Shown here piece by piece: positions 54,201 through 57,200 of a stretch of DNA of 64,000 bases. Origin of the DNA: Liolophura sinensis (Eukaryota; Mollusca; Polyplacophora; Chitonida; Chitonidae). The first letter of the stretch is position 1. Each line of letters begins with the position of its first letter. The notes under the pieces are model-generated. The model did not search any database. It saw only the letters and a program-made list of their open reading frames with translations, and was not told the DNA's origin. Where the stretch lies: NCBI RefSeq assembly GCF_032854445.1, contig NC_088306.1, positions 11,157,386-11,221,385 on the forward strand, given 5' to 3'. Made by a program: the position numbers and the translations under genes.

Positions 54201-57200
54201 AGTAAAGCTTATCAAGAAATATGTTCACTCACTGTGACTGTAATGCTGTGTCAAGGAAGATGTTCACTTGCTGTGACTGTAATGCTTATCAAGAAAGATG
54301 TTGACTCACTGTGACTGTAATGCTTATCAAGAAAAATGTTGACTCACTGTGACTGTAATGCTTACAAAGAAAAATGTTGACTCACTGTGACTGTAATGCT
54401 TATCAAGAAAGATGTTGACTCACTGTGACTGTAGTGCTTATCAAGAAAGATGTTGACTCACTGTGACTGTAATGCTTATCAAGAAAGATGTTGACTCACT
54501 GTGACTGTAATGCTTATCAAGAAAGATGACTCACTGTGACTGTAATGCTTATCAAGAAAGATGTTGCACCATTTACACTCACACAGTAAAGATAAATAAA
54601 AATCAGATTATGATTTCAACAAAAGACTTCAGGATCTGAAGGGTTGGTAAGTCAAGAGATGCACTAGATTCTTTTCATTTCATGTTGATGCAACACAGAT
54701 CGATAAAAGCCTATGGACTAAAAAAAATAATAAAAAAAAACCCAGGAGGAATTATAAGAACTGAGCACTTCTAATTTAACAGGATCTGAAATTATGCACT
54801 TGTGCATTTGTACATGTATTATTTAAGAATCACTCAAATTTTGATAAAAGTAATTATTTATTCATTTACTTCACTGCTGTTTTATGCCTAGTATTATGGT
54901 GGGAGGGAGCTGGGCAGAGCCTGGACTTCAACCCACAGTGACTACATTGGTGAGAGGCTCATGGGTCATTGTGCTGTGATACCACCTTAACCACCTGGGC
55001 CACTTAAGCCTTCCCCAATTCATGTACCACTTTTTTCCTTAATGTAAAATGTCCCTACTCTAAAATTAATAACAGATTTCAACCTGAACTAGAGCCCAAG
55101 GGCTGTGAAATGGGTCTATTGCTCCTCTTCTAATTTTTCACAGTAAGAAAAAACTTTTTGTCAGCCGTATCTCTCCACACCCTATTGTTGCAAAAAACAT
55201 AAGAAAAAACACAAAGACTGACTATAAATGAACAAGAGCACAGCGGAAGGCTCAATGCTAAAACGTTTTAGCACAAAAATGCTGAATACCTGTACTGTAA
55301 GGCACTATAAAAAATAACATACAATTGGTCATCAATTAGTCTAAATTATCATCCATGAATTTTACCATGAGATTATATTCATCCATTGTTTCAATATTAT
55401 GACAAGGAAGGAAGACTGTTCAGGTTTTCTCGCTTTTTAAAACAAATCCTCATCTGTCAGCATGGTAACTCATTTAAGTGTATCGAAATTAAAGAACATA
55501 CATGTAACTGATAAGAAGTCATCTCAAGTTCGAGTGCTATCCGCCATCTCAAACAAATTTGTTTCAAATTTGAACTGTGAGTTCATCAAGACTAAGGCCA
55601 CACCCACGAGTCAAAAACTAAAGGCTTTCGAAGTTACGCCTAATACAAACAATGTTAGTTCGCAATAACTATTAATTTATGTACAATTGTTCATGTAAAC
55701 TTTTAACATGTAAATTTAACAATCAAAGTCAGGTCCAACAATCACATCAGTGCTGCACAGCGATTGGCTAACGGTGAGGACATCAAAATGAGTTTGAAAA
55801 ACAAACACACACACTCGCAGCTAGCTTATCTGTCCAACTTTTTTTCGATCTTTTTCAGAATTACTTCCAAATGTTCACAACATAGCAATTGTAATTAAGA
55901 GCCCATCCACAAAATTCTGTTTAAAACTTTGCATAATAAACTAATATAACTATTGGGCGAGGACCCAAGGGGTCAGGGTCAAATGGCACATATCCCATCT
56001 GATAAATATCACATTACCAGTATCGGTATTCTGCTGCTATTTCCACCGTTTTCATGACTACCTAAGAGCTCCATAGCCGCAAACTAAGCCTAAATATAAT
56101 AAGGAGCTCTTAAATGCACACATGTAGGTAACTTTACAAGATCAAGTAAATCTTTTCGCTATGTAGGCCCTACGCTATCCCTCTTTTGTGAAAGACAGTG
56201 AAGAAAACATCATGAAAGGAAGCTAATATTTGACCATAAACACATGGTCAATTTTGTTATGCACACTGACACGGCGCACTTGGGTGAAACTAGTTCGGCA
56301 ATTTGTTCACATTTCTTCATGCCTCTATAACTGGCCTCTGGCGATTCTCACCAACAGACCCATAATAAACTTTTGAAACACAAAGTTCAAACATAGACAC
56401 AACGTATGCTTAAAGTGGAGATTTTCAGCCAAAAGATCCCTGTCAAATCAAATCAGATTTCCTGTATTTACCAAGAATAGCTCAAATTATTGTCTTTCAG
56501 CAAAAGTAAATCTTGTCCAGTCTGTACTATTTGTAGTGTGAAAATGAATGTAAAGTTTGAAAAATTTCAAAAAATGTACACATATGTGTCTGATATTTTT
56601 TGAAAGATAATTAATGCGCTGATGCCAAAAATCTCTACACACAAAGAAAATCTTCAGTATGACCCCTTTAAAATTCACCATCGGCAATCCAACTGCACAT
56701 ACCGTTTGTAGCTGGCTACAGCCTGTGCAGTTTGACCACACGCCTCATGGATCTGTCCCATCAACTTGTGAGCCTGAGGAAGATTTTCTCTTATACTTAG
56801 AAAGCCAGCCAGATACCTGTGGAATGGAAAACCAAAATGTAAGTAATAATCACAAAGTGAATTATTTTTTCTACATATCAATATTTGCGATGTTTGTATG
56901 TTACAGTTAAAAGTAGGCAAACAGTTGACCACTGTGGAAGGAAAATTTTACCACTAAGGCAACAAAGTTAGAAGAAGATTGTACGACGGGTGGTACAGAT
57001 TTCAGGGGTCACTGGAATCAGGTAACACCCTATCAGAGGCTTGAAACAGGCACTATTATCCAAATGAAAAAGGGCTGGAACCTTTGCCACGAAGTCCAAA
57101 ATTTTCTTGCACACCAAAAATGATGGGATGGAAGAGGACACATTATCCTCTTTAGGTTATTTGCCTTAGATTATATGGCACACTGACTCATCACAAAAAC